Of a stretch of 64,000 nt of DNA, positions 42,963-52,328 are shown piece by piece. The stretch is from contig NZ_PKUU01000013.1 of the NCBI RefSeq assembly GCF_002899675.1, forward strand, positions 1-64,000, written 5' to 3'. The notes under the pieces were generated by a model, which ran no database searches, had not been told where the DNA came from, and worked only from the letters and a program-made list of their open reading frames with translations. Each line of letters begins with the position of its first letter. Position 1 is the first letter of the stretch. The position numbers and the translations under genes were made by a program. This DNA is from Clostridium sp. chh4-2. Lineage in GTDB: Bacteria; Bacillota; Clostridia; Lachnospirales; Lachnospiraceae.

Positions 42963-43033
42963 GCAATGCAGATAAAGAAAAACGGCAGATGTTTGGCAGG
43001 CCTGAGTATTGGAATGAAAAGGAGAAAAATGAG

Positions 43034-44062
43034 ATGGGATGGAAGATTTTATTGCCCCAGGAAATTATGGAGGAAGGAACTAAACTGCTGGTGGACGCAG
43101 GACATACCCTGATAAAAGGACGGGGATTTGAAACGGAAGATGTGCTGGCCGACATGAAGGAACATCAGCCGGATGCCATGATTGTCCGTATCACAAAGAT
43201 TACAAGAGAGGTCATTGAGGTAAATCCCAATCTGAAAGTGGTAGTGCGTCACGGCGCAGGGTTTGATACGTTGGATGTAAAAGCATGCCGCGATAACGGC
43301 GTTCAGGCCTTATATGCGCCGGTGGCCAACAGCACTTCTGTTGCGGAGACAGCGCTTCTTCTGATTCTGGAATGCAGCAGGAATGTAACCGTTCTGCATA
43401 ATACTTGGGTGCAGGATTATTATAAGGCAAAGCTGAAGATAAAAAAGACCACATTAAATGGAAAGACACTGGGAATTATTGGATGCGGCAATATTGGAAG
43501 CCGTTTAGCCGTGCGCGCCATGGGGCTCGAAATGAATGTGCTGGCCTACGATCCGTATAAAAGGGCGGAAGAATTTCCTGACGGAGTAGAGGTGGTCCGG
43601 GACTTAAACCGTATTTTCAAGGAAAGCGATTATGTTTCCATGAATGTGCCGAACACACCCATTACACGCGATATGGTAAACAAAGATACCCTGGCCATGA
43701 TGAAGCCCACTGCGTTTCTTATCAATACGGCCAGAGGAGCATGCGTTGTAGAGCAGGATCTGTATGAGGCATGTAAAAACGGCACGATTGCAGGAGCAGG
43801 ACTGGACGCCATCCGAAAGGAGCCGGTTGATCCGTCTAATCCGCTGCTGACCCTTGATAATATTATTATTTATCCTCATATTGGAGGAAACACGACAGAG
43901 GCTGCTCACCGGGCATCCTATTTTGCGGCAATGGGCGTGCAGGAGATATTTGAAGGGAAAAAAGCCACATGGCCCATCAATGATGTTGACTATGCGGAAG
44001 CGCCTACTTACAATGATGTAAAGAAGCCGAAAAAAGAACCGTCCGGGATGTTTGACTTTTAA
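43034..44062 (+). CDS. D-isomer-specific 2-hydroxyacid dehydrogenase
   Basis: About 342 residues. Rossmann motif GIIGCGNIGSRLA near the middle, the catalytic Arg in NTARGACVVEQ, Glu in DAIRKEPVDPSNPLL and His in YPHIGGNTTEA are present. The general architecture is that of phosphoglycerate dehydrogenase without the ACT domain. It reduces a 2-keto acid or oxidises the D-hydroxy acid using NAD(P). ATG at 43034 was chosen because AAGGAG lies at 43018-43023; the frame is open from 42989. Acts beside the RraA-like enzyme, probably on the same carboxylate. Confidence 0.9.
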   Translation: MGWKILLPQEIMEEGTKLLVDAGHTLIKGRGFETEDVLADMKEHQPDAMIVRITKITREVIEVNPNLKVVVRHGAGFDTLDVKACRDNGVQALYAPVANSTSVAETALLLILECSRNVTVLHNTWVQDYYKAKLKIKKTTLNGKTLGIIGCGNIGSRLAVRAMGLEMNVLAYDPYKRAEEFPDGVEVVRDLNRIFKESDYVSMNVPNTPITRDMVNKDTLAMMKPTAFLINTARGACVVEQDLYEACKNGTIAGAGLDAIRKEPVDPSNPLLTLDNIIIYPHIGGNTTEAAHRASYFAAMGVQEIFEGKKATWPINDVDYAEAPTYNDVKKPKKEPSGMFDF

Positions 44063-44118
44063 GTAAATTACGGAAAATAAGGCTTATATGACTTGGGATA
44101 AATGAAAGGGGACAGGTT

Positions 44119-45255
44119 ATGCTGGATTTATTGATTAAGAACGGCCATGTAATTGATCCTTTAAATCAGATTGATTCGGTACGTAATATAGCTGTATATA
44201 ATGGAAGGATTACGCGGTATGAAGAAGGCGAACCGGTAAAGCATGTGATTGACGCAAAAGGACGCTTTGTTTTTCCCGGTCTGATTGATGCACATGCCCA
44301 TATGTTTCAGGATGGGACAGAAATTGGGATTTATCCGGACTGCGCATACCTTCCGACAGGGGTAACGGCTGCTATTGATTTTTCAGCCGGCGTGGCCAAC
44401 TATCCTCTTTTCCGGTCTGCCGTGATTGCCGGAAGCAAGGAGACAATCAAGAGTTTTCTTCAGGTCTGTTCGGCCGGACTTGTGACCACCAGTTATCATG
44501 AGTGCATCAATCCGAAATATTTTAATCCGGAAAAGATTGACCGGATGTATCATGAGAACCAGGACAACATTTTGGGCCTGAAGATCCGTCAAAGTGAAGA
44601 ACTGGCCAAAGGCTTTGGAATAGAGCCGTTAAAGGAAACTGTCCGTATCGCAGGAATGGTGGGCTGTCCGGTGGAGGTTCATTGTACCAATATTCCGGTT
44701 CCGGCCGGCGAAGTATTGGATGTGCTTCGTCCCGGAGATATATTTGAGCATGTTTATCAGGGAGTAAAAAATACGATTATTGATGAAAATGGAAAGGTGT
44801 ATGAGTGTGTCCGTAAGGCAAGGGAGCGTGGGATTATCTTCGATACTGCCGAGGGCAGGAAACATTGCGATTTTGAGGTGATGCTGAATGCAAAAAAGCA
44901 GGGCTTTATAGCGGATATGTGCAGTACGGATCTGGTGCTCGGCAGTATGTACCGCCGTCCGGTTTTTTCATTGCCCAATCTGATGTCCCGTTATATCTGC
45001 ATGGGAATTCCTATGGCTCATGTAGTTAAAATGACCACGGAACGGCCTGCAAAACTGATGAAGATGGAAGGAGAGATTGGCTGTCTGTCCGAGGGTGCAA
45101 GAGCGGATATCGCAATTTTTGACTGGATGGAGTTTAAGCAGATTTACCGTGACTGGAAAGGGAGCGAGTTTACGGCAGACCGGCTTTTGAAGCCTGAGAT
45201 GACGATCAAGGGCGGACAGATTGTATATTGTGCACCGAATTATCTTTATGAGTGA
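44119..45255 (+). CDS. Amidohydrolase/deacetylase (dihydroorotase-like, EF_0837/AHA_3915 type)
   Basis: 378 residues of the amidohydrolase superfamily. It opens with LLIKNGHVIDPLNQIDSVRNIAV and has the metal motif GLIDAHAHMF near residues 54-63. GLKIRQS may contain the metal-bridging Lys. Further ligands are VEVHCTNIP and DMCSTDL. The EF_0837 group is annotated as deacetylase/aminohydrolase; the physiological substrate is unknown. It ends the LysR-controlled operon. GAAAGGGGACAGG is the ribosome binding site. Confidence 0.83.
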   Translation: MLDLLIKNGHVIDPLNQIDSVRNIAVYNGRITRYEEGEPVKHVIDAKGRFVFPGLIDAHAHMFQDGTEIGIYPDCAYLPTGVTAAIDFSAGVANYPLFRSAVIAGSKETIKSFLQVCSAGLVTTSYHECINPKYFNPEKIDRMYHENQDNILGLKIRQSEELAKGFGIEPLKETVRIAGMVGCPVEVHCTNIPVPAGEVLDVLRPGDIFEHVYQGVKNTIIDENGKVYECVRKARERGIIFDTAEGRKHCDFEVMLNAKKQGFIADMCSTDLVLGSMYRRPVFSLPNLMSRYICMGIPMAHVVKMTTERPAKLMKMEGEIGCLSEGARADIAIFDWMEFKQIYRDWKGSEFTADRLLKPEMTIKGGQIVYCAPNYLYE

Positions 45256-45290
45256 TTCACAATCCCCTATGCAAAAACTGATAACTTTGC

Positions 45291-45305
45291 TATAATGGGT
45301 ATAAT
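45291..45305 (+). promoter_or_regulatory. Two overlapping -10 elements before the Asp23 gene
   Basis: TATAAT occurs at 45291-45296 and again at 45300-45305. Neither has a good -35 at 17 bases (TATGCA and ACTGAT). Likely start region for the short asp23 transcript. Confidence 0.4.
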
Positions 45306-45327
45306 ATGAATCACAGGAGGTATTGCC

Positions 45328-45714
45328 GTGGCAGATATAGAAGAGAGAAATACTCATAAAGTATATGAAAAAGATAAAATCGGAGAAGTTCAGATAGCGG
45401 ATGAAGTGGTAGCCATCATAGCGGGCCTTGCCGCAACCGAGGTTGAAGGTGTAGATTCCATGGCGGGAAATATCACCAATGAACTGGTAGGAAAGCTGGG
45501 CATGAAAAACCTGTCAAAGGGAGTTAAGATCGACGTGACCGAAGAGCATGTAACCGTAGATCTGTCCCTGAATATGAAGTACGGATACAATATTCCGGTT
45601 GTATGTGAAAAGGTACAGGATAAGGTTAAGACAGCCATTGAGAACATGACGGGCCTTGTTGTGCTGGAAGTGAATATTAAAATCGCCGGAGTGAACATCG
45701 AGGGCGATAAATAA
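45328..45714 (+). CDS. Asp23/Gls24 family envelope stress protein
   Basis: 128 residues. GEVQIADEVVAIIAGLAATEVEGVDSMAG and VKTAIENMTGLVVLEVNIKIAGV are the two conserved blocks of the family. In other Firmicutes it is an abundant cytoplasmic protein near the membrane. It commonly precedes nusB in clostridia, as it does here, with a terminator-like hairpin and a fresh promoter between. Start GTG at 45328 follows CAGGAGG. Confidence 0.93.
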   Translation: MADIEERNTHKVYEKDKIGEVQIADEVVAIIAGLAATEVEGVDSMAGNITNELVGKLGMKNLSKGVKIDVTEEHVTVDLSLNMKYGYNIPVVCEKVQDKVKTAIENMTGLVVLEVNIKIAGVNIEGDK

Positions 45715-45753
45715 CTGGGAATCGATTCCTGTTTCCCGAAGAAGGAATGTTTG

Positions 45754-45798
45754 GCCGGTTGTAGCCGCGGTTTTTAACTGTGGCCGCAGCCGGCTGTT
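45754..45798 (+). terminator. Terminator after the Asp23 gene
   Basis: The stem 45754-45771 pairs with 45777-45794 over 18 positions including several G-U pairs, with a 5-base loop and a T-rich tail. Confidence 0.6.
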
Positions 45799-45818
45799 TG
45801 ATTTTGTCGGATTAGCTA

Positions 45819-45847
45819 TTGTGAAAAGAATGGATTTACGCTATAAT
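45819..45847 (+). promoter_or_regulatory. SigA-type promoter of the nusB-xse-isp-dxs operon
   Basis: TTGTGA (45819-45824) and TATAAT (45842-45847) separated by 17 bases, 34 bases before nusB. Gene spacing downstream suggests the transcript can run through to at least recN. Confidence 0.75.
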
Positions 45848-45881
45848 TAAGCATTAGATTAGCAAATCAGGAGGATGGCAC

Positions 45882-46325
45882 ATGACCAGAAGAGAATTGC
45901 GTGAGCATGGATTTAAGATGTTGTTCGCAGCTGACTTTTACCCGGCTGAAGAGAAGTCGGAACAGATAGAATTATACTATGAATCACCGGAGGAAGACGA
46001 GGTGTCTCCGGAAGGAGTCTGTGAAATCCTTCATAAGGTAGAACTGGATCTTCACGACAGCGATTATCTGCGTAAAAAGGTGGAGGATATCGAAGCGAAG
46101 ATTCCCGACCTGGACGCTAAGATCAACAAGGTGGCCGAGGGCTGGAAAACAAAACGTATGGGCAAGGTGGAACTGACCATTCTGCGACTGGCTCTGTACG
46201 AAATATTATATGATGAAGAAGTGCCGGAAAAGGTAGCCATTAACGAAGCGGTAGAACTGGCCAAGAAATTCGGAGGAGACGATTCATCCGCGTTTGTCAA
46301 TGGAATTCTGGCAAAATTGGTATAG
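45882..46325 (+). CDS. nusB: Transcription antitermination factor NusB
   Basis: 147 residues, all-helical RNA-binding protein that helps antitermination on rRNA operons. RRELREHGFKMLFAADF at the start and VELTILRLALYEILYDEEVPEKVAINEAVELAKKFGGDDSSAFVNGIL at the end (in shorter pieces) match NusB closely. AGGAGG precedes the ATG. First gene of a long housekeeping run. Confidence 0.95.
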   Translation: MTRRELREHGFKMLFAADFYPAEEKSEQIELYYESPEEDEVSPEGVCEILHKVELDLHDSDYLRKKVEDIEAKIPDLDAKINKVAEGWKTKRMGKVELTILRLALYEILYDEEVPEKVAINEAVELAKKFGGDDSSAFVNGILAKLV

Positions 46326-46330
46326 AGATT

Positions 46331-47542
46331 ATGGCGAATGTTTATTCTGTTTCACAAGTAAATGCATATATAAAAAATATGTTTGCCCAGGATTTTATGT
46401 TAAACCGCATATCCGTAAAAGGTGAGATATCCAACTGCAAATATCACACCTCCGGGCACATCTATTTTACACTGAAAGATAAGTCAGGGACCCTGTCGGC
46501 TGTGATGTTTGCCAGCCAGAGAAGAGGTCTCACTTTTCGATTAGAGGAAGGGCAGCAGGTTATGGTCCGCGGAACCGTGGACGTTTACGAAAGAGACGGA
46601 AAATATCAGCTTTACGCCCAGGAAGTGACATTAGACGGAACCGGCGGATTGTATGAGAGGTTCTGTAAACTGAGAGACGAACTGGAAGAGATGGGAATGT
46701 TTGCGCCGGAGTATAAGCAGCCCATTCCGACCTATGCGAAAAGGGTTGGAATTGTGACCGCGCCTACCGGGGCGGCCATCCAGGATATTATCAATATTTC
46801 CCACAGAAGGAATCCCTATGTCCAGCTGATCCTGTATCCGGCGCTGGTTCAGGGCGACGGCGCAAAACAGAGCATCGTTCAGGGAATTAAGACGCTGGAC
46901 GCCATGGGAGTGGATGTGATTATCGCCGGCCGCGGCGGCGGCTCCATCGAAGATCTGTGGGCTTTTAATGAAGAGGCGGTGGCCCGGGCCATCTTTGAAT
47001 GCGAGACGCCGGTGATATCGGCAGTGGGGCATGAAACGGACGTGACCATTGCGGATTATGTGGCGGATTTGAGGGCGCCTACGCCTTCTGCAGCTGCGGA
47101 ACTGGCGGTATTTGATTATCAGCAGTTCGATATGAAGGTGCGGTCTTACCAGCAGATGCTGGAGAGAAGCCTTATGAGGAAGTTAGAGCAGAGAAAGTAT
47201 ATGCTGGAACAGTACCGGCTCCGCTTAAAACTCTATCATCCCGGCCGCCAGCTGAATGAAAAGAGGCAGAGACTGGTGGATTTGGAAGACCGGATGAGAG
47301 CTCTTTTAGACAGGAAACTGACCAGTCAGAAGCACCGTCTGGCGCTTTTGAGCAGCAGGCTGCAGGGCTTGTCTCCGCTTGATAAGATAAGCAAAGGATT
47401 TGGCTTTGTCACCGGAGCTGACGGGGCGGGAGTCGAAACGATCAAACAGGTAAAAAAAGGCGATTCGGTAGAGATCTGGCTGTCCGACGGCGTGATTACA
47501 GCCGAAGTGGAGGACACCAGGGATACCGTAGATTTCAGATAA
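46331..47542 (+). CDS. xseA: Exodeoxyribonuclease VII large subunit
   Basis: 403 residues. N-terminal OB fold (VSQVNAYIKNMFAQDFML, GEISNCKYHTSGHIYFTLKD) and the catalytic domain with RVGIVTAPTGAAIQDI, RGGGSIEDLWAFNEE and SAVGHETDVTIADYVADLRAPTPSAAAE. The long C-terminal helices bind XseB. It degrades single-stranded DNA from both ends. Five bases separate it from nusB. Confidence 0.96.
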   Translation: MANVYSVSQVNAYIKNMFAQDFMLNRISVKGEISNCKYHTSGHIYFTLKDKSGTLSAVMFASQRRGLTFRLEEGQQVMVRGTVDVYERDGKYQLYAQEVTLDGTGGLYERFCKLRDELEEMGMFAPEYKQPIPTYAKRVGIVTAPTGAAIQDIINISHRRNPYVQLILYPALVQGDGAKQSIVQGIKTLDAMGVDVIIAGRGGGSIEDLWAFNEEAVARAIFECETPVISAVGHETDVTIADYVADLRAPTPSAAAELAVFDYQQFDMKVRSYQQMLERSLMRKLEQRKYMLEQYRLRLKLYHPGRQLNEKRQRLVDLEDRMRALLDRKLTSQKHRLALLSSRLQGLSPLDKISKGFGFVTGADGAGVETIKQVKKGDSVEIWLSDGVITAEVEDTRDTVDFR

Positions 47543-47564
47543 TTGATTATAGAAAGGAATTTCC

Positions 47565-47786
47565 ATGGCTGAAAAGAACAAGGCAACCGGGGAAGAGATA
47601 AATATTGAGCAGACATTTGAAGCGCTCGAAGAGCTTATCGGGAAGATGGAAGCCGGAGAAACTACGTTGGAAGAATCATTTAAATACTATGAAACCGGTA
47701 TGAAACTGGTAAAATCATGCAATGATCAAATAGATAAGGTAGAAAAACAGATCATGATCCTGGCTGAAGGAGAACAAGAGAGGTAA
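47565..47786 (+). CDS. xseB: Exodeoxyribonuclease VII small subunit
   Basis: 73 residues. IEQTFEALEELIGKMEAGE and LEESFKYYETGMKLVKSCNDQIDKVEKQI are the family signature. Forms the exonuclease VII complex with XseA; directly downstream of its gene. Confidence 0.95.
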   Translation: MAEKNKATGEEINIEQTFEALEELIGKMEAGETTLEESFKYYETGMKLVKSCNDQIDKVEKQIMILAEGEQER

Positions 47787-47787
47787 T

Positions 47788-48675
47788 ATGAGTCCAAACG
47801 AACAGTTGAAGCTTTATACTCAGGAGATAGAAGAAACGATCGCCCGGTACCTTCCCAAGGAGGAAGGCCATCAAAAGACGATCTTTGAAGCGATGAACTA
47901 CAGCATTAACGCAGGGGGAAAACGCCTGCGCCCGCTTTTGATGCGGGAAACCTACCGTTTATTCGGCGGGGCGGGAGAAGAGATCGAACCGTTTATAGCT
48001 GCGATCGAGATGATTCACACATCATCCTTGATTCACGATGATCTTCCCTGTATGGATAACGACACTCTGCGCCGCGGAGTGCCTACCACTTGGGTGAAAT
48101 ACGGCTATGATATGGCGGTGCTGGCCGGTGACGCCCTGCTCATCTATGCGGTTGAAACAGCGGCAAAAGCATTTTCCATGACGTCACAGCCGGAAAAGGT
48201 GGGCAGATGTATCGGAATTCTGGCTCAGAAAACGGGAATTTACGGTATGATCGGCGGACAGACCGTGGACGTGGAGCTGACCAATAAACCGGTGCCGAAA
48301 GACAAACTGGATTTCATTTACCGTTTGAAAACAGGGGCGCTTTTGGAAGCGGCGATGATGATCGGAGCCTGCCTTGGCGGAGCCGATGAAGAACAGCTTA
48401 TGAATGTGGAGAAGATGGCGGCAGCGGTGGGGCTGGCATTCCAGATTCAGGACGACATTCTGGATGTGACGGCAGACCAGGAGGTTCTTGGCAAGCCGGT
48501 TCTCAGCGATGAGAAGAATAACAAGACCACCTATGTAACATTGGAAGGAATAGAAAAAGCGAAAGCCGATGTGGAGACGATCTCCGGTCAGGCGGTGGAA
48601 TATCTTCACTCTCTGCCCGGAAAAAACCAGTTTTTAGAAGATCTGATCCTCATGCTGGTGACGAGAGAAAAATAA
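47788..48675 (+). CDS. ispA: Polyprenyl diphosphate synthase (farnesyl/geranyl type)
   Basis: 295 residues. First aspartate-rich motif in SSLIHDDLPCMDNDTLRRG (DDxxxxD) and the second in FQIQDDILDVTAD; substrate lysine region NAGGKRLRPLL. It condenses IPP with allylic diphosphates. It sits between xseB and dxs, the usual order in clostridia, linking isoprenoid precursor supply and chain elongation. Confidence 0.93.
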   Translation: MSPNEQLKLYTQEIEETIARYLPKEEGHQKTIFEAMNYSINAGGKRLRPLLMRETYRLFGGAGEEIEPFIAAIEMIHTSSLIHDDLPCMDNDTLRRGVPTTWVKYGYDMAVLAGDALLIYAVETAAKAFSMTSQPEKVGRCIGILAQKTGIYGMIGGQTVDVELTNKPVPKDKLDFIYRLKTGALLEAAMMIGACLGGADEEQLMNVEKMAAAVGLAFQIQDDILDVTADQEVLGKPVLSDEKNNKTTYVTLEGIEKAKADVETISGQAVEYLHSLPGKNQFLEDLILMLVTREK

Positions 48676-48685
48676 GGGATGTAGC

Positions 48686-50563
48686 ATGATATTAGATATG
48701 ATAAAACAGCCGGATGACATCAAGGTGCTCACCGGCGGACAGCTGGAACAGCTGGCGGAGGAGATCCGCACGTTCCTCATAGAGAAGATCAGTTGTACAG
48801 GCGGACATTTGGCTTCCAATCTGGGGGTTGTGGAGCTGACCATGGCTCTCTACCTGGCATTTGATCTGCCGAAAGATAAAGTGATCTGGGATGTGGGGCA
48901 CCAGTCCTATACCCATAAGATCCTCAGCGGAAGAAAAGACAGCTTTGACGAGCTGCGCAAATACGGTGGCCTGAGCGGATTCCCTAAGAGGAAAGAGAGC
49001 CCTTATGACTGCTTTGATACCGGACACAGCTCCACCTCGATCTCAGCAGGGCTTGGAATTGCCCAGGGCAGAGATCTTTTGGGGGAGGATTATTCCGTGA
49101 TATCCGTGATCGGAGACGGGGCCCTGACCGGCGGAATGGCATATGAGGCGTTAAACAATGCCGCCCGCATGGAACGGAATTTTATCATTGTGTTAAATGA
49201 CAACAACATGTCAATCTCTGAAAATGTGGGCGGAATATCCCGCTACTTAGGCGGCCTGCGCACAGGAGAAGGGTATAATGATTTAAAGAAATTTGTGGCC
49301 TCTTCCTTGGAGAAGATTCCGGTTGTGGGATACAGCATCGTGGATAAGATCAGCCGGACAAAAAACGGAATCAAGCAGCTTTTGATTCCCGGTATGCTGT
49401 TTGAAAATATGGGAATTACCTATTTGGGGCCTGTGGACGGCCATGATATCAAACAGCTGACAAAGACGTTTCGGGAAGCGAAGAAGCTGAATCATGCGGT
49501 GCTGGTTCACGTGCTGACGAAAAAGGGAAAAGGATATAAACCGGCGGAAAAGAATCCTTCCGCATTTCACGGTGTGGAGCCTTTTGATATCGCTACGGGC
49601 AAAGCCAAGAGTGAGAAGAAGTATCCGTCCTATACCGATGTATTTTCAAAAGAAATCTGTAATCTGGCTCAGAAAAACCATAGAATCGTGGGAATTACCG
49701 CGGCTATGCCGGATGGAACGGGACTAAAGCGTTTCGGCAAATTATTTCCAAACCGCTTTTTTGACGTGGGAATTGCGGAACAGCATGCGGTCACGTCAGC
49801 GGCCGGAATGGCGTCGGCCGGGTTGAGGCCTGTGGTGGCGGTGTATTCCTCATTTTTACAGAGGGCTTATGACCAGATCCTCCACGATGTCTGCATTCAG
49901 AACCTGCCGGTGATATTTGCGGTGGACCGGGCCGGGCTGGTTGGAAGCGATGGGGAGACGCATCAGGGCATTTTTGATCTGTCCTATTTGACTTCCATTC
50001 CCAATATGAGCGTGCTGGCTCCTAAGAATTTGTGGGAATTGAGGCAGGACCTGGAATTTGCGGTTACTTATAACGGGCCCATCGCCGTGCGCTATCCGAG
50101 AGGGGAAGCGTACCGGGGACTGAAAGAATTTGACAGTCCGGTGGAATACGGTAAGGGCGAGATGATTTATGAGGAAGACGGGATCGCGCTTTTAGCGGTG
50201 GGAAGCATGGTGAGCACGGCGGAGCATGTGAGGCAGAAGCTGAAGGCGCTGGGTTATCACTGTACTCTGGCCAACGGACGGTTCATTAAACCATTTGATA
50301 CCGATCTGGTGGACCGGCTGGCGAAAAATCATAAAATTGTAGTTACACTGGAAGAAAATGTGCTTCAGGGCGGATACGGACTGATGATCACATCCTATAT
50401 TCACGCCAGGTATCCGGAGGTAAAAGTGCTCAATATCGCTTTGCCGGACACCTATGTGGAACACGGCAATGTCTCACTGCTTCGTGAAGGATTAAAGATC
50501 GACAGCGATTCCGTCTTACAGACACTGAAAGAACAATACCTGGATACTCTGACGGAAAACTAA
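48686..50563 (+). CDS. dxs: 1-deoxy-D-xylulose-5-phosphate synthase
   Basis: 625 residues, full length. It carries HLASNLGVVELTMALYLAF, DVGHQSYTHKIL, the ThDP motif GDGALTGGMAYEALNNA, RFFDVGIAEQHAVTSAAGMA with the catalytic Glu, and YPRGEA. It condenses pyruvate and glyceraldehyde-3-phosphate at the entry of the MEP isoprenoid pathway. Start ATG at 48686 follows AAGGGATG, a weak site. Confidence 0.96.
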   Translation: MILDMIKQPDDIKVLTGGQLEQLAEEIRTFLIEKISCTGGHLASNLGVVELTMALYLAFDLPKDKVIWDVGHQSYTHKILSGRKDSFDELRKYGGLSGFPKRKESPYDCFDTGHSSTSISAGLGIAQGRDLLGEDYSVISVIGDGALTGGMAYEALNNAARMERNFIIVLNDNNMSISENVGGISRYLGGLRTGEGYNDLKKFVASSLEKIPVVGYSIVDKISRTKNGIKQLLIPGMLFENMGITYLGPVDGHDIKQLTKTFREAKKLNHAVLVHVLTKKGKGYKPAEKNPSAFHGVEPFDIATGKAKSEKKYPSYTDVFSKEICNLAQKNHRIVGITAAMPDGTGLKRFGKLFPNRFFDVGIAEQHAVTSAAGMASAGLRPVVAVYSSFLQRAYDQILHDVCIQNLPVIFAVDRAGLVGSDGETHQGIFDLSYLTSIPNMSVLAPKNLWELRQDLEFAVTYNGPIAVRYPRGEAYRGLKEFDSPVEYGKGEMIYEEDGIALLAVGSMVSTAEHVRQKLKALGYHCTLANGRFIKPFDTDLVDRLAKNHKIVVTLEENVLQGGYGLMITSYIHARYPEVKVLNIALPDTYVEHGNVSLLREGLKIDSDSVLQTLKEQYLDTLTEN

Positions 50564-50635
50564 AGGGAAAAGTCCGGCTGCTTTTTTGATTCAGAGAGAG
50601 AAGGGGCCGCATGTGCGGCAGGATGCGAGGAAATT

Positions 50636-51436
50636 ATGAAGGAAAGACTGGATGTATTGCTGGTCGGCAGAAATCTGGCAGAATCAAGGGAAAAGGCGAA
50701 AGCCATCATTATGTCGGGAATCGTATATGTGGACGGCCAGAAAGAGGACAAGGCGGGAACCACATTTGAAGATACTGTGAATATCGAAGTCCGCGGGGCA
50801 ACATTAAAATATGTCAGCCGCGGCGGCCTGAAACTGGAAAAGGCCATGACTCATTTTGGGGTGACGCTGGAAGGCAAGGTCTGTATGGACGTGGGTTCTT
50901 CTACCGGAGGATTTACGGACTGCATGCTGCAAAACGGAGCTGTGAAAGTATATGCGGTGGACGTAGGCCACGGCCAGCTGGCATGGAAGCTGAGGAATGA
51001 CGAGCGGGTCGTATGCATGGAAAAAACCAATATCCGGTATGTAACCCCGGAGGATATCGGCGATCAGATCGAATTTTCTTCCATCGACGTATCCTTTATC
51101 TCGCTGACAAAGGTTTTGGGACCGGTTAAACAGCTTCTGAAGGAGGACGGACAGATCGTCTGCCTGATAAAGCCCCAATTTGAGGCAGGCCGGGAGAAGG
51201 TCGGCAAAAAGGGCGTTGTCCGTGAAAAGAGCACCCATCTGGAAGTGATAGAGACTGTGATTAATTATGCGATTACCATCGGCTTTGAGGTATTGGGGCT
51301 TGAATTCTCTCCGATCAAAGGGCCGGAGGGAAATATTGAGTATTTACTATATCTGCAGAATCATGAATCGGGAACTTACGAGATGATACCTGTGGATGCG
51401 AAAGCTGTGGTGGAAGAGGCCCATGCGGTCTTATAG
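50636..51436 (+). CDS. tlyA: TlyA-family rRNA 2'-O-methyltransferase
   Basis: 266 residues. N-terminal S4 RNA-binding domain (ERLDVLLVGRNLAESREKAKAIIMSGIVYVDG in parts) followed by an FtsJ-like methyltransferase with MDVGSSTGGFTDCMLQNGA, YAVDVGHGQLAW and CLIKPQFEAG. Annotated in relatives as hemolysin A, but the methyltransferase role is better supported. Conserved next to dxs and nadK in clostridia. Confidence 0.93.
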   Translation: MKERLDVLLVGRNLAESREKAKAIIMSGIVYVDGQKEDKAGTTFEDTVNIEVRGATLKYVSRGGLKLEKAMTHFGVTLEGKVCMDVGSSTGGFTDCMLQNGAVKVYAVDVGHGQLAWKLRNDERVVCMEKTNIRYVTPEDIGDQIEFSSIDVSFISLTKVLGPVKQLLKEDGQIVCLIKPQFEAGREKVGKKGVVREKSTHLEVIETVINYAITIGFEVLGLEFSPIKGPEGNIEYLLYLQNHESGTYEMIPVDAKAVVEEAHAVL

Positions 51437-51459
51437 AAGCGGCAGAATGAGGGGGAGAG

Positions 51460-52317
51460 ATGGAGTATTTTTACCTGATTGTAAATCCTGAAAAAGAAAA
51501 CGCCTGCGAGACGGCAGAGGCGGTCTGCCTTTATCTGCGGGAACGAGGAGCTGCCTGTGAAATCCAGAAAAATGGAAAAGGAATGAGCGGAGCAGGCTAT
51601 AAATACACCAACCTGGCGGAACTTCCGCCGAAAACCCAGTGCGTGATCACATTCGGAGGGGACGGCACCCTGATCCAGGCGGCCAGAGATTTAGCAGGAA
51701 GCAGGCTTCCGTTAGTAGGCGTCAATATGGGCAGGCTTGGCTATCTGACCCAGATCAGCCAGGAAGAAGAGATCGGCTGCCTGCTGGACAGTCTGGTGGA
51801 GGACAACTACCAGCTGGAAAAGAGGATGATGCTTTCCGGGGCGGCGTATCACTGCGGGAATAAGGTGTTTCAGGATATCGCGCTGAATGAGATTGTCATT
51901 ACCAGGAAAGATGTGTTAAAGGTTTTAAGGTTCCGGCTTTATGTCAATGAAGAATTTTTGAATGAATATACGGCCGACGGCATGATCATCGCAACGCCCA
52001 CCGGTTCCACCGCTTACAACCTGTCGGCGGGAGGCCCGATTGTGGTGCCGGATTCCCAGATGATCATCGTGACCCCGATCTGTCCCCACAGCCTGAATGC
52101 CAGGAGCATTGTGCTTTCCGCGGAAGACTGCATCAAGATTCGTATTGAGGGATCGGATTCCAGAGGCCAGGTGGCGGTTTTCGACGGTGACACGGCCACC
52201 GATCTGCTTACCGGAGATTATATTGAGATACAGAGGGCCGGGATTGATACAACATTGATAAAATTAAAGGACGTTTCATTTATGGACACTCTTAGAAATA
52301 AGATGGCCATAGTATAG
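51460..52317 (+). CDS. nadK: NAD kinase
   Basis: 285 residues. The nucleotide motif TFGGDGTLIQAARDLAGS, the NMGRLGYLTQ stretch, and TADGMIIATPTGSTAYNLSAGGPIV are diagnostic. PICPHSLNARSIVL is also present. It phosphorylates NAD to NADP. GAGGGGGAGAG precedes the ATG. Position between tlyA and argR is conserved. Confidence 0.95.
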   Translation: MEYFYLIVNPEKENACETAEAVCLYLRERGAACEIQKNGKGMSGAGYKYTNLAELPPKTQCVITFGGDGTLIQAARDLAGSRLPLVGVNMGRLGYLTQISQEEEIGCLLDSLVEDNYQLEKRMMLSGAAYHCGNKVFQDIALNEIVITRKDVLKVLRFRLYVNEEFLNEYTADGMIIATPTGSTAYNLSAGGPIVVPDSQMIIVTPICPHSLNARSIVLSAEDCIKIRIEGSDSRGQVAVFDGDTATDLLTGDYIEIQRAGIDTTLIKLKDVSFMDTLRNKMAIV

Positions 52318-52328
52318 GAGAGGATGGC

